From NCBI RefSeq assembly GCF_963678975.1, contig NC_089276.1, forward strand, positions 27,299,555-27,363,554: a stretch of DNA of 64,000 bases. The letters are read 5' to 3'. The notes under the pieces were generated by a model that ran no database searches, was not told where the DNA came from, and saw only the letters and a list, made by a program, of their open reading frames with translations. Source of the stretch: Dysidea avara. Taxonomy: Eukaryota; Porifera; Demospongiae; Dictyoceratida; Dysideidae. Positions within the stretch are counted from its first letter, which is position 1; the number at the start of each line of letters is the position of its first letter. Positions 1-12,939 of the stretch are shown here, in pieces. Both the position numbers and the translations under genes were made by a program.

Positions 1-2
1 AT

Positions 3-315
3 TTATTGATGCTTGAAGAAGCGGGTGTTGGGAAGGGAGTAACACAAGAGTTTCTGTATGAGCTGGTTAAAGAATCCTTTGATCCAGAAAAAGGATTGTT
101 TCATAGTAGTGACCGGAAGGAGTTGTTCCCTAACTCACAGGTAAGTCAATAGCTTGTTGTCATGGTAACAAGGTGGTGTTTCAGGCTCACATGATCATGC
201 AAGATTATCCACAACATTATCACTTTATTGGTCGGCTGATAGGAAAAGCATTGTATGAGAATTTGTTAGTAGAGCTACCATTGGCTGGTTTCTTCCTATG
301 TAAAATCATTGGAGG

Positions 316-361
<46 letters not shown>

Positions 362-768
362 TGTAGTGTAGTGTAGTGTAGTGTAGCAGTAAGTGAATTA
401 ATTGGTATGTAATTATATGTTAGATGACAAAAGGAAAATTTTACCCTTCCTAAAAACATTCACATACATTGAATGTAACATAGAATTTTGATTTAACACC
501 ATCTTGGATTTGACCCTAAGTCATTGAGCTGTAGCAGACAAAATAAGTGAAGTAGACTTACTTTAGTTAATATCACAAGCTTAATGAAAGTTTCCTTGAA
601 TCATCCCCAGTGTAGCTTAGCTATACAATAGACTATACATAGACTTCATGAGGGAACCTTGTACACTTTTTGCGTACAAAATGATTCATGTTGTAAAAGT
701 GTATAGCATCCAAGGGGAGCTACAAAGAGGCTAGTTGTCAGTCTACTAGTCATGTGTATGTGTGTATA

Positions 769-822
<54 letters not shown>

Positions 823-3800
823 CGTGCGCTGGTTCACTCAGTAGCAATTATTGTGTTTTGCACAGCTGCAGTGTGTGTGTAGTGTGTGTAGTTTGTGTGT
901 GTGTATGTGCATGCGTGCGTGTGTTGGTGTTTGTATGTGTGTGTGCGTGCGCAGTTTGTGTGTGTATATGTGCATGCGTGCGTGTGTTGGTGTTTGTGTG
1001 TGTGTGTGTATGTGTGTGTAGGTCTGTGTCAGATATGCCAGCATAGTATAGAGCATATAGTTATGCTGGAATATTATGTGGAAGTGTAATAGGTTTTTTC
1101 ATTTAACTAACCAAAATATGCCATTAGTATTAATTACTTTCTTCACTTCTCCAGAGTGCAATATTGCTAACCACAACTTGTGATTCCCATTGACTGCCTG
1201 TACAAAAATACTTTTTTAAAAACTAAAACTTGTTCATACTACCATATATGCAGCCAAAATTTCTTTAGATGTTAGATTTGGTCTTCCTCTCTCAGGAAAT
1301 CTTTGTCTCATTGCATTTCAAAAACCTGTCTTTGAGTTACAGAAGTTTTATAAATAGCTTTTCATGTATTTAATCACTTTGTTTGGCACTGTAATTAACA
1401 AAGCTACTGGTGATAATTTTAGTGCTAATGATAGTTCACCACCATACCGTTCTTGCCACTAGCAGCCTTTCAAGCCAAGCAAAGAATAGCAACAACAGAA
1501 AACAGTGGTCTTATAGTGAATTAAATACCTGGAGCAATGGTGAAGGTGCTGTTTGACCAGTGTACTGTTCCCAAACTTTGATGGTAGTTATTATATAGAG
1601 AAACCAGCAGGCTAACGAAGGTAAAAATAACTGGTAGTGACGCTAGGAATCTACACACTGCTGGAAATTTATCTGACGCTATATAGCTCTTGGATAGCTT
1701 GTGAGTGCCACGCTGTTGATCTAGGCTGCATCGCTGGGCTACCTGTATACAGTACTCTCCTTTCATGCTGTTTCAGTGAATGATACAGGATAGCATTCAC
1801 CTAACATGGCAACAAAGCTAAGATGGCTTCAACTTGATAATCTCACTAATTACTTGTGAATTAGCACTGCAAGTACCGCCAATATCAATGGTAATGTAGT
1901 AGTGATTGAAGAAAATATTGTACTCCAGAAGTCAATTCATAGACCAATTATTAGGGCTGTACCGATACTGATATTGTATCGGTATCGGTACAGATATTAC
2001 TAGTATTGGTATCGGTCAATTGCAGTCTACAATACAGATATTTCACTTGAGTTATATGCACTATTTAACATAGTATTATTACAATGAAAAGCACACTATT
2101 GGCCTAGTGACTTAGTGTTAACTGGTTAATTTCTTAGCCTAGCAGTCCTTACCTAGCATGGGTTGGCCTAGGTTCATCCGGTTCAAATCCCAGGTTGGGT
2201 AAGTTTTTCTTTTCTGAGGGTTTTTGCACCATCTTTTAATGTTGTTTAGTGTTTGATTTTTGTATTGTTTTGACTGAAAAAATAAAGATAAAAACCTTTT
2301 GTAGACAGTCATAAGTACCAACAAATAAAAAGATTAAAAGCATAATTATGAATTGTAGTAATTTAACACAGCCATAGTCATCATCCTACATACTCTTTAT
2401 ATTGTAATGCATATCAGTTTGACTTTTAAGTATTGGCTGTGTATATGGTATCAGTTCATTAGAAAACCTGTATCGGAAATAGACAATAAATATCAGATAT
2501 CAGTATTGGATGTAAAATATGGTATCAGTACAGCCCTACCAATTATGTTGTCACAGTGTTACCACAACATTCCACTGCCTTAAACGAAAAGGCCTGAAAT
2601 ATATCGATACTCCCTAATAGAGCAGTCAGTAGAAACTGCAAACTGCAATTAGGCATTGTACGTAGCTCCTTAGATTGATACTCTCTAATAGAAGAGTCAC
2701 TTTGCAGTGAAATACTCTAATAGAGCATTCACTAATAATAATGTTCCAAGATAATTATAAGAAATGTTGTTCACCTAGGAGGATAATGCAAACATAATGG
2801 GAACACTGAAGAGCATAATAGGTGAATTTTTTGGAAAATTCCTGAAAGAATTTTGAGCAGGCCTATGTGTTGATAATACTTGTGGAAACAGTAGTGTGAA
2901 TAAATAGTTCTTGGTATAAGACAATATGCTAGCTCCACTTTAGTTTACATAATTATATGTTTTATTGTGGTCATGTTTGCTGCAGGTAGTGTGGACATTC
3001 ATCATTTACAAACACTGGATCCACAACTGTATCGGTAAATTGTCTGTTTGTACATACATGGTTTCATAAGTCGCCATTAACAGACTTATTTCAGTAAACA
3101 CTTGAAAGTTCTTGCCACAACAACACATAGACTTCCAGTTTGATCATTAATAGAGCATTCTTTGGTCTCCTTTGGTACCTGCTGTAACTTATTCCAATTA
3201 ACATTATGTTTGGAGTGAAGTCATGTAATATATATATATATATATATATATGTAAGACTTTGACACCTCAGATCAAAGGAATTCCAGAGGATGTATTAGT
3301 ATGTATACCTCTTTACAGGGAGACATCAAAATGTACACCGGTGTACATTGAAATGTATCCCGGGAAAGTGGTTGCACTTCTAAAAGAGCAAGCCACTTTC
3401 ATCAAAGCAAGCATGGCCTTGATGTGGATGAGGTAGTGGTACCACCCTCTGTTTGTTTTATACAAGCTTAGGCCGAAACCAATTGGGGGAATAAATTAAT
3501 GCTCACATGATGACTACCACAAACTAACAAGAAGTACTGAAATGAAGGAATTTCAGTATCCTTGCATGCCATTCTACAAGTTGGGAAATGTTACTGAAAG
3601 GTGTGAACTAGTCTTGCAGTGCATTCACAAGTGTTTCAGCATGTTTTTGAATGCAGACATGTCCACATTATGGACAACACAATTTAATCACTCTATAATG
3701 GGGCTTACCCCTCTAGGTCGTTAGTATACACTGTGATTAGTCTTTACATAATGCAAAAGCATCATAACACTAATTCCCCAAAATTTTCCCCACTTGACAT

Positions 3801-6800
3801 TTTCATAATATCTGTACGACTCGTCCGTTTATTATAGTGACCGTAACTACAGCGTTATTTGCTGCCTAACCATAATTGAATCTTTCAGGCATGCATATAA
3901 AATGAATCCAGTGGTTACACTCGTATTGGCATCAAGGCTATCAGCCTGAACAGAAGTGTTACATATTAGCTGTAACATGGGCATTCGTGATTTGCCTGAT
4001 ATGTATGCCCGCAGCCCTCGGGCTTTGGGCATACATATCAGGCAAATCACTCATTCCCATGTTACAACTATAAAATATGTAATATATAAACCATGGCTAC
4101 AAGATTCACTGAGGCATTTATCACCAGTAAACTTCTGATGACTGAGGAGGAGGGGTGTATATAAGTGCAATACACCAAAGATTCATATAATATATACCAT
4201 GTTTCTAAATTAATCCGCACTACAATACTTACTAACAACTCATATGCACACAAACCAACTTAAAGTATATACTCACACTATAGTTTGGCATAGTAGACAC
4301 ACTGGAAGCGTTCCTCTCGCAATTCAGCTTGCTCACAATGAAGAATCAAATTGATTGTGGGACTTAGTAAACATATCTGTACATCCCCAGGACTTGTCTG
4401 ATCTATCAACAAACATAGGAGCAACGTTACTTGCTGCTACCCATCATCAAAGTCGCGAGGTATGGTTATAAAATGAATCCAGTGGTTGGACTCTTACTGG
4501 CTGGAGTGATTGATCGCCTAGCATGACAAGGACTATTAGCCGAGTTATCTGGGTGATTAGTCATGCTAGCATGGGCGTCGTTCACCTGCCCACGTCGGGC
4601 TATTAGCCCGTAATCGTGACACAGTAATGTGTCATGTAACCTCCCAGGTAAGTATATAAATACTCACCTGTGGGTTTGAGGTGTACAAATGATTGCGGAA
4701 TCTATGCAACACAGGAAGTCACTGGAAACATGAGCTTGTTACATAATTCATCACATTATCAAAGTAGTTGCATCACATGTTTCGGTTTTCGCTTGGCGGT
4801 CTTGTGTTGCAAAGATCACGCAAATGTCTGTATATGCCCTATATTAGGGTTTCCAATGTAAAAATTTGACATCTTCAAAATAATTTGCTAACTGCTGTTA
4901 CATGTTGAACTAACTCTCACTTGAATACAGCTGCAGTGACAATAAATTCCATTACCTTCTTGGGGTAGAAATCGATCAAAATATCTGCAAAATCCGACAT
5001 TACAAGCTGTAACGCTCAGAAGCCTTGATCCTTTATCGCAATACTGGAGTTCAACCTTCTTCTGTGAGTAAACCTTCACCTAAAAGCATTGGTAGTTTCA
5101 TTGGTGGGGTAGGTTTCCTGTCGTTGCATCATTTGAGCATGATTTTGGGCTCCAAAAATGGGTTTTTGTCTACGGACACCAAACGATTGAAAGCTCAAAC
5201 TTCCTCACACCACAGTAGTAATTATCCTTTGACAAAGAAGTCACATACAAACTTTGGTTAAGTTGTGACATCTCTAACCATCTGGGTGAGCGTGATATAG
5301 GGCAAAATTAGCCAAAAATCACACCTTCACTACTTAACTTGTCTGCTCAACTGTTTAAAAATAGATATCTCGGTGTAAAACAACTGTATGATCCATAAAG
5401 TATAACTAATGGTGAAGTTATCGTCACTGCAATTCAGCTACAAATGCACTTAGCCTAGTTCAGTCAGGCTCATGTGACTAGGCTTGGGTGTGGTCAGTAA
5501 TGATATACACTGCCTACTAGGGCTAAAACGAATATTCTAAATGAAAGAGAATGAATATCTTTGGTCAAGAACGAATAATAGAATATTCTATATATAGTGT
5601 AATGCTCTTATACAGTGTACATGTGTTATTTCTTATTATTTGTATTCAATTGTAAAACATCATTAAAATTTGATACAGTAGGCAGCTTTTGAAATGAAGT
5701 AAAAGTGTCTGATGATGTAGCTACTAGAGGTGTACCGATAAGGATTTTTCAGTTGTATTGATATCTGATTAATTTGTACCTAAAAGAGCTGATACTGATT
5801 ATATACCGATTAAATTATTGTATATTCGTAAATCAAATAGAACTACAGGTGTAGCTACTGCATGATGTATATTCTAATGATTTGTAGCATTGAGAAAAGA
5901 GAAGTGATGTAACTTTACTATATTGCACAACTCCCTATGGTGGTGTGGCCTCTATTACACAATCCAGACAATTAGGCACCACAAATATTTTAATACATGT
6001 TCCTTTGTCCGGATTACTCCGTGTTTTGATTAGTTACCAAGATGGCTGTTGTACACAGGTGATCACTTTAGTTTTCCTGTAGTGCAGTTTTTTATTCTTA
6101 AAGTGCAGCTAACAGCTACTGTTCTGGGTAAGAATATTTTAACACTAATAGCAGTACTCTCACACGTCGTCATATGGCTTCTCGTAATTTAGCGTTTTAT
6201 AGAATAGTGTAGAGAGGCTTTCTGTTTGTTTGTAGTGAGCAAAAAGGCTTTTCATAGCTGGCCATGCAAACTAATTGATTCATAGAGCGTTTGTGCCCAT
6301 TATTACTGAATATGGAAGGCATATCGGCAACCGATCTGATCACCCTCGTGATCACCAATCCGATTATTGGTACATCTCTAGTCCAGTGTCTGATGTTGTT
6401 GAAGTTGTAGAGACTGACAAAGATTCCTCATTACTAGTGTCTGCCATCTTTACTGTAATTTCGATGTTTCGAATTCAATAATTCCTTCGAACGAAGTCGA
6501 ATCGAATACGAATTCGAATATTCGGTATATTCGTTTTAGCCCTACTGCCTACATTTATTTGTTTGTTATTACTGGGCAGGCAATATTTGTAATGAGGGAC
6601 AGTTGTCGTGGCACTGCATAAGATATCAAGTGTTTAGATGGCAGAAATCACACGAGCTTAATTGCATTTTCGTTAGCTGCATTAAATTTTATTTTACAAT
6701 TCTTGATGACGATAACCTCACTTCTAGCCATACTTTAGGGATCATACAGTTGTTTTACGTTAAGATTTCTATTTTTAAGCAGTTGAGCAGACAAGTTATG

Positions 6801-9800
6801 TAGTGAAGGTGTGATTTCCGGCTAATTTTGCCCTATATCACACTCACCCAGATGGTTAGAGATGTCACAACTTGACCAAAGTTCATATGTGGCTTCTTTG
6901 TTTGATGGATAATGGTGTGAGGAAGTTTTGGCTATCAATCGTTTGGTGTCCATAGACGAAAACCCATTTTTGGAGCCCAAAATCATGCTCAAATGATGCA
7001 ACGACAGGAAACTTACCTCACCAATCAAACTACCAATGCTTTTAGGTGAAGGTTTACTCACAGAGGAAGGTTGAACTCCAGTATTGCGATAAAGGATCAA
7101 GGCTTATGAGAGTTACAGCTTGTAATGTCGGATTTTGCAGATATTTCAATCATTTCTACCCCAAGAAGGTAATGGAATTTATTGCCACTGCAACTGTAAT
7201 CAAGTGAGAGTTAGTCCAACATGTAACAGCAGTTAGCAAATTATTTTGAAGAAGTCGAATTTTTACATTGGAAACCCTACCTATATGCAACCAGCGGCGC
7301 CTTTGAAGTTTCACGTGATCATGGTATTTGTAATGGTTATACCACAGGCACGTGTGGCCCTCAGGCACGTGCATATATATCAGGCAAAGCACGAGTGACT
7401 ATGGTATAATTAATATGTTCTATTTTGACACACTCAGGTGTTATCTCTTCTCTTATATATGAAACCAAGTAAGCTGTGATTTTGGGATTGAATTTTACCA
7501 AACAAGATGTGATTGTGGGATGGAAGTTTAAGGCAACAACAGTATTTTACGGGTTTTTATTGTTAATACAGTAATAAAAGAAACATGATTTACAGTGTAA
7601 TTAATTAAAACCTCTACATTCTTTTTGATGCAACAACAGTAGTTTATTTTAATGCAACAGCAGTAGTTTATGGTTTTTATTGTTAATACAGTAATAAAAA
7701 GAATGTAGAGGTGTTAATTAATTACACTGTAAATCATGTTTCTTTTATTACTGTATTAACAATAAAAACCGTAAAATACTGTTGTTGCCTTAAACTTCCA
7801 TCCCACAATCACATCTTGTTTGGTAAAATGCAATCCCACAATCACAGCTTACTTGGTTTCCCATATAAGAGCCGGAAGAGACATCAAAACATAACAGATT
7901 TCTGGATAAGATACTACAAACCTATTAGGTATGCAATGTCTTGAGTTAACGAGATATACACACTGCTTTAGCTGCTTTAGTGAGATATACACACTGGTTA
8001 CAGTGAGTATATCTCGTTAAAGCAGTGTTTAACCCACTGACCCGGATAGCAAACCGGGTCAGACCCCAGATTTGACCCGGATGTGACCCAGATTAATTAA
8101 AGCCGAGGCGTGCGATAAGAGCTATATTTTGGCTAGTCTCGAGCGAGTGAGACTACGTTTTGAGCGTTCGATTCGTGTTGAGTAAATATTGCAACTTCAG
8201 CCTAGCAGTAGGTTGAAGACCAAAAAAACAAAAAAAAAAAAAAGGTCATCACCTACTGACAATAGCTACCCCTCACCATAGATACCCTCAGTTTCGTGCT
8301 ACATACTGCATTTACTAATAAATGGGTGTAGCTGAGCGTATGTTGGTAATGCGATAAGTGGGCATGGCTCACGAAAGAGCTACGCGATAGCGTTTATAAG
8401 TTTCCACGTCGTCAAACGAACAATTTCATTTCTCACGTGATCCAATCCGGGTCAGACCTGGATAATTTGTAAACCGGGTCAGACCCAGATGACCCGGAGA
8501 AAATGTGACCTGGTTGACCCGGATGACCCGACCCAGTTTCAACATTGGTTCACTCTCAATGGTTTTGTACAGGAACAAGCATGTTTTCATGTTATAAACA
8601 TGTTTGCATGCCTGAATCATCCATACTAGGGATATTTTTAAAGCCTCATAACTCACTTGTTCTTGCCCGTATCAAAGCACTTTTTTGATAAAAAGTTCCG
8701 GCGTTTAAAGGGCTTCGCAGCACTACAAAATGTTTGAGCAGCTTACCCTTGTAACAAGAATTATTAACAAGAGAAGAGGGCTCAGGTGAACGTGAACAGA
8801 TTATAGTGTTGAACAATAGTGTTATAAATAGTAAATAACAGTGTATGTTTGCTAATCTACCACTCCCTGGAAACTTATGCTACTATCACCTCAAAATTCT
8901 GTAGGATATCCAGCTACTAGATAACTTTACATGTAATACAGAAACTCCACAGATATTGATTATGCTGTTCACTCATCATGTATGTCAGACTGATAACCAT
9001 TTGTGTACTTGTAAAGTACAGTCACTGTACAAATAAAGTTTTTGCTCTTCCTACTGCATGTCTATGCACAGCACTACAATTCCAAAACCAATCACCACAT
9101 AGGCTGAAACTTTGTTAATAAAAGAATGCTCCTACTAGAGCCTTAGTAATAAAAGAAACTGTTGCTAAAACATTTATATTTTGTTGGCTATTGTCGTTCA
9201 CTGGACCACATGCATGTAGGTTTACACTAAGCTTGACAATGGATACTGTTTGATGATTGATTACTTTTATATATATATACTATGCATTTTCTCAATTGTC
9301 CTATTAAGTTACGTGTATTAACTTAGACTTGGTTTATAATCAGTATGCTCCAACTGTTATCATCAATCAATGTATGTATGCATTGAGGAGTATTAGATAC
9401 AGTAGGCTGCAAAAAAAGTTTATGTTTTGTAATTGTAATTATGCTGTAGTAGCGTAATTACGAATTATGCTCTATTGGTAACTATGATTATATTGTAAAT
9501 ATGGCTGGTGAAAAACCACTTTTTTTGCATAATTATGGATTACGGTCAAAATGAAATTACAGTACAAACATGGTAATTACTTAGTAATCACACCGTAATT
9601 ACAATTACGAAACGTAAACTTTTTTTTACAACCTACCGTATGTTATTGAGTATAGCATGCCACATAATAATAGCAAAGTGTGACAGTGATTGTACTTTTA
9701 ATATATAGCAGTCTACTATCACTGAAGGAAACAAGTGTTGCTGAATTAGACCTTGTATTTTCTATTAACATTGATGATATGGGAGAACTGCAGGTAAGTA

Positions 9801-11945
9801 CAGGCCATGTGTCTGTCAGTACCTTTGTATAACCAAATATATTAGGAGATCGATTTGAAACCAAATGGCAATGCCATGCCTGTTACTGATGAGAACAAAT
9901 TTGAGTTCATTCATCTTGTCGCTAATTATAAATTAAACAGAGAGGTATGTGATACAGGTTGAGATGGTAATCCTGGTAGTTAACTTTTGTTTTATTACTA
10001 GCTAAATCGACAGTGTGCATCGTTTAGAGAAGGACTGGCTAGTGTCATACCTGATAAATGGTTCCAGCTGTTTAATCATCATGAACTACAAGTATGTTAA
10101 AGTTTATAGAAGTGCAGCTATGCAACAGCATAATATAATAGACTTTATGACATGTTGTTAAGTAATGCTGTAAGTTAAACATTCCAGCAGTATAAGGTAC
10201 TACTGGAAACTTTACATTAAATCTTGCAATTTTTTCATTATTTAAAAAATGCATCTGCACTGCCATAGAGGTAGGAATTCACTTACTATAAAGGTTATGT
10301 CTGAATTATTAACTGAGGTTCAACCTCTGGAGGTACAATCCCATGAAAATATTTCCTTGAGAATCCATCTGGCATTATCATACAGTAGGGTGTACTGGAT
10401 TACGAAGATTTGTGCTTAAAAATCACTCAGATACCAACCTCACCTTATGATGACAATGACTTGGCAGTATTAGTTGGGTATAATTAAGCTTTCAAAGCAA
10501 CTAAAGGTACTTCTGGTGAGTTATTACAGAATACAAAAATGTTTAACTGAATTTTCTAAGAAATAATTGACAAGAATAACTTGGCTATGGTAATAGGTAA
10601 TACTATGGGCTTTATTTCTTCACTTTTCAACATTGCTTAGACTTGATATATTTTTTATTTTATTTTATTTATTAATGCTTTACAGCACAAGTGCTGAAGG
10701 TCTGTAGGACACCTGGTCCTACAGCCTGCTCAAAGACTTTAGCTACTTAGACTTTAACTACTTAAGGTGTGTTTGAAAAGTTGGAGAAAGGAGAAAAAAT
10801 CCATGCCATATTGCAGCTACTGTATGCATCATGGACTAACCTTTATCCTCCTTTGTACAAAACCAAAATGGGAAAAACTAGCTGAAAGGGCATGCACCTG
10901 TGTAGTTCTTTATAAACTCAAATGTGCACTACAGTGACTGTGTGTAGGAAAATTAATCTTATTGCTTATTGCTAAGTGTTTCCTTCATGTACAGTGCTTT
11001 GTGCTAACTATATATTGTGCGTATAATTGAAATTGAGGTGGATACAAGCCACCATATTTATCATCATCTTCCCCTGACTAGCTAGACTATCTTCTGGAAT
11101 TTCCCTATTACTTGTAATGACCTACTTAATAGCTGAGACGTACTGAATTGTTATAAGTTTTGTTACTGGATTTTTAAAACTGTTACTGTACAAATCAGTT
11201 AGTTATGTTGTTAATACATACTGTATTTTAATGTTAGTTACATTAACTGTTTTACAAGGTGCTGATGTCTGGAGAAGCTACTATCGATTTGACAGACCTA
11301 AGGAAAAACACTACATACTCAGATGGATACAGTGATGGACATGAATGTATAAAAATATTCTGGAAAGTTGTGGGCACAATGACTGAGGAAGAGAAACAGC
11401 ATCTACTCAAGTTTGTCACCTGCAGCACAAGAGCTCCATTGTTTGGGTTTAAGGTTGGTAGTGCACGCAGCTCTCTTGTGCTGTGTCTGTGTAAGTGTGT
11501 ATTAAGAATAATATTTTGGTGAATTGATCAAAATTTATGCATTTATGTACTCACAGTATATAGGTATTTTTTGTGTATTCTCTTAATTTAATACTTTGGA
11601 TGCTTGACGCCAACTAGTATCTTGGTAAGCTTTTACCCTTTCGACATGAATTGAATTCTCAGAGATTGTGCTAGTGCAGTGTATACAATTAACCTGTGCT
11701 CAATGCTAATTAATAGTTGGTTCTCTGCTGTGGACAGTGTGTTACTACATTGTTTCTAGTTTTACTTTCCATAGAATTTGTTTCCACAATTTGGAATCCA
11801 GTATGTGAGTGGAGAGGAAGGCAAACTGCCTACTGCAGCCACTTGTATGAATTTACTGAAGTTACCAGACATCAAAGATGAGGCACAAATGAAAGAGAAA
11901 CTACTTTATGCTATAACATCTGACTCTGGGTTTGAATTTGCTTAA
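3..11945 (+). CDS. UBE3C: UBE3C-like HECT E3 ubiquitin ligase, 3' half (copy 1)
   Basis: The final part of a HECT-type E3, which accepts ubiquitin from an E2 on a cysteine and passes it to substrates. Exons read by eye: 3-140, 185-317, 2986-3034, 9709-9793, 9846-9944, 10002-10091, 11259-11453, 11775-11945 (TAA), giving 319 residues, all with GT-AG borders and consistent phases. Recognisable HECT segments in order are FIGR-type [32 protein letters not shown]-type [19 protein letters not shown] and the C-lobe [15 protein letters not shown]. The catalytic Cys is TGT at 11844-11846, and the protein ends GFEFA, close to the GFELS end of animal UBE3B/UBE3C. The CMNLLKLP spelling and absence of a long insert before it favour UBE3C over UBE3B. 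Every exon matches the paralogue at 23994-34582. The 5' part lies outside the window. The catalytic residue is intact, so this copy looks functional; the family call is firm and the exact orthology slightly less so. Confidence 0.9.
318..386 (+). repeat. (GT)21 microsatellite plus (GTGTA)n starting at a splice donor
   Basis: A pure GT tract (318-359) starts with the GT of the UBE3C copy 1 splice donor after the GGAGGAG codons, then turns into about five GTGTA units. It lies inside the intron. Confidence 0.95.
752..1030 (+). repeat. GT/TG-rich microsatellite cluster in UBE3C copy 1 intron
   Basis: Two GT-rich blocks (about 752-830 and 865-1022). The second has a repeated unit of about 62 bp containing GCATGCGTGCGTGTGTTGG, seen around 908 and 972. 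Intronic and not coding. Confidence 0.85.
1952..2538. mobile_element. hAT-like nonautonomous element, 587 bp, 8-bp target duplication
   Basis: Terminal inverted repeats begin TAGGGCTGTACCGATA and are followed by degenerate copies of a GGTATCGGTA unit. The element is flanked by a perfect 8-bp direct repeat CCAATTAT at 1944-1951 and 2539-2546. An 8-bp duplication with a TAGGGCTG end is the hAT signature. It contains a tRNA-like segment (2100-2290) and no transposase frame. It sits in the long intron of UBE3C copy 1. Confidence 0.9.
2100..2290 (+). mobile_element. tRNA-derived SINE-like segment inside the hAT-like element
   Basis: A B-box-like GGTTCAAATCCCAGG at about 2179-2194 lies about 50 bp after TAGTGTTAACTGG (A-box-like). 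No clean cloverleaf is seen and T-rich sequence follows, so a SINE head is more likely than a tRNA gene. Confidence 0.5.
2595..2735 (+). repeat. Three degenerate copies of the CTCTAATAGAG module
   Basis: Copies at about 2602-2628, 2674-2702 and 2709-2731, each of the form GATACTC(T)CTAATAGAGCAGTCAC with small changes. This is the same short motif seen in many other elements of the window (14734, 35089, 46612, 54739, 57173, 58944, 63257). Confidence 0.8.
3970..4075. repeat. Short foldback palindrome
   Basis: Arms GTAACATGGG ... TTTGCCTGATATGTATGCCC pair with GGGCATACATATCAGGCAAATC ... CCCATGTTAC around a loop near 4012-4025, forming a roughly 100-bp near-perfect hairpin. The flanking sequence TATAAAATGAATCCAGTGGTT recurs near 4466, so it is part of a dispersed repeat. 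Confidence 0.85.
4847..7279. repeat. Large inverted repeat (arms about 600 bp) split by a hAT-like element
   Basis: The left arm 4847-5457 and right arm 6640-7279 are reverse complements with scattered differences. Matching blocks include GGTTTCCAATGTAAAAATT near 4850 with its complement near 7262, GTTCAACCTTC near 5049 with its complement near 7070, and CTTGTCTGCTCAACTG near 5338 with its complement near 6785. Each arm has a frame of 78-92 codons that reads alike ([13 protein letters not shown]...), but it shifts frame at the far end and resembles no domain I know. The hAT-like element at 5518-6544 sits in the loop; removing it leaves a foldback of about 1.4 kb. Located in the long UBE3C copy 1 intron. 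Confidence 0.85.
5518..6544. mobile_element. hAT-like element, 1027 bp, perfect 8-bp target duplication
   Basis: Ends TAGGGCTAAAACGAATATTC and its complement at 6524-6544. The target duplication CTGCCTAC is perfect (5510-5517 and 6545-6552). Inside is a second pair of ends near 5728 (AGAGGTGTACCGAT) and 6380 (complement), suggesting a nested related element. No transposase frame is visible. Confidence 0.9.
7449..7873. mobile_element. Foldback MITE of about 425 bp
   Basis: Nearly the whole interval is palindromic. CTTATATATGAAACCAAGTA at 7454 pairs with TACTTGGTTTCCCATATAAG at 7852, and the central arm TTTTTATTGTTAATACAG occurs in both orientations (7554, 7675 and complement near 7755). No frame of interest and no clear target duplication. 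Confidence 0.8.
7950..8030. repeat. Short inverted repeat GTTAACGAGATATAC / GTATATCTCGTTAA
   Basis: A small foldback with ends near 7955 and 8010-8025 and an internal partial copy of the GAGATATACACACTG unit at 7980. Confidence 0.6.
8035..8560. mobile_element. Dispersed repeat with ACCCGGATGACCCG motifs and a GACC-A(n)-GGTC hairpin
   Basis: The ends are rich in CCGGGTCAGACC-type units in both orientations (8040-8095 and 8447-8545). The centre holds GACC (8218-8221), an A-rich loop and GGTC (8244-8247), followed by a stretch also found in the elements at 34899, 46411 and 57108. Related ACCCAGTTTC ends recur near 53260-53360 and 57545-57605. Confidence 0.65.
9408..9638. mobile_element. MITE with AAAGTTTA-type inverted ends
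   Basis: GGCTGCAAAAAAAGTTTA at the left pairs with TAAACTTTTTTTTACAACC at the right. The interior repeats GTAATTACGAATTA words. A possible 7-bp target duplication TACAGTA/TACCGTA has one mismatch. Confidence 0.6.
10650..10815 (+). repeat. Dispersed repeat around GCACAAGTGCTGAAGGTCTGTAGG
   Basis: The same roughly 160-bp sequence occurs in reverse at 28600-28770, and its core again at 29875-29930. The core contains a small inverted repeat (TGTAGGACAC-TGGTCCTACA). It looks like the 3' part of a SINE or LINE. Intronic in UBE3C copy 1. Confidence 0.7.
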
Positions 11946-12435
11946 AAGTTTCCACAAATATTTTATACTGTTTGTAACTACTTTTAAAATGCAAAATACA
12001 ATGTAAAGGATCCGCAGGATGTAGATGTCTTTATAGCTTTATAATGTTTGTACGTGAGTCATGGTACCGCTAATAAGCTGTAAACCATGTTCATTATACA
12101 GTATCAGGAGCTTATATAAACTCCTGACGGTACTATCAAGTAGCTGTGTGTTGCTTTAATTTTCTGTGGCTTTCCCACTAGTCAGTCTGATCCAACAACA
12201 TTCTAGTCCTCCTATATATTAGAACTTTATATACAAGTGGTATGTTATAATTATTTTAGTGTAATAAGTGTGAGTTTATTTATGTGATATGGTAAAAATG
12301 TTTCTCCTTTAAGCATGGATTTGAGTTTGATCATTGATGGTGCTAATGGTCAAATTCATTGTCTCACCTTAAAATTTCCCAAGTTGTGTGTGTGGTATTG
12401 GTGTTAAACTCTATAGCGGAGATATCTGTACAACA

Positions 12436-12939
12436 CAGGGGCGGATCCAGGAGCTGGCTAGGGGAGGGGCACAAATAGGGTAGGTGGTTGCATGAATGGG
12501 GAGAACCATATTCTCTATAGTTCAGTGCTGCTTTTTTAAAGCAGCAAATAATCACCTCTTAGTGGTGTCTCACTGTTGATATTTGCCATTTTGGCCTTTT
12601 CAGATGGTTGTGAAGTCTTAAAACTGTTTAAAAGGTTCTGAATGTCTTAAATAACAGCAACACCATAACACGATAATTATTTTTAGAGGCGCTTAGTACG
12701 CACGAAGGTGCTGAGTGACTATTTTACAGTTAGTTTGACTTCGGTTCGCTTTGGTCTCAGGTGGATTTGTAATAAATGCTAGTAAAATGTGCATATTTTC
12801 ATAAGTTTTAAACTGATCTCGGTTGGCCTGACATAAAATTTACTATCTGTTTTAATCAGAAGCATGGCTGGCTCCTCCACAAGGTGGAGAGGGGGGGGGG
12901 GGAATTTGCCCCAAATGCCCCATCCTGGATCCGCCATTG
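12436..12939. mobile_element. MITE with CAGGGGCGGATCCAGG ends
   Basis: The left end CAGGGGCGGATCCAGGA and right end TCCTGGATCCGCCATTG are inverted repeats. CAACA lies directly outside both ends (12431-12435, 12940-12944) and may be a short target duplication. A 12-base G run lies near the right end. The same ends occur at 57108-57413. Confidence 0.75.

Noticed and set aside
220-1056. Frames rich in Val-Cys or Thr-His repeats around 220-1056, 32065-32650 and 49495-49870
   Set aside because: These are translations of (GT)n microsatellites.
5025-7100. Two similar frames (5025-5261 + and 6822-7100 -) as a protein family
   Set aside because: They are the two arms of one inverted repeat, so similarity is automatic; the frames diverge by a shift at the end and show no domain.
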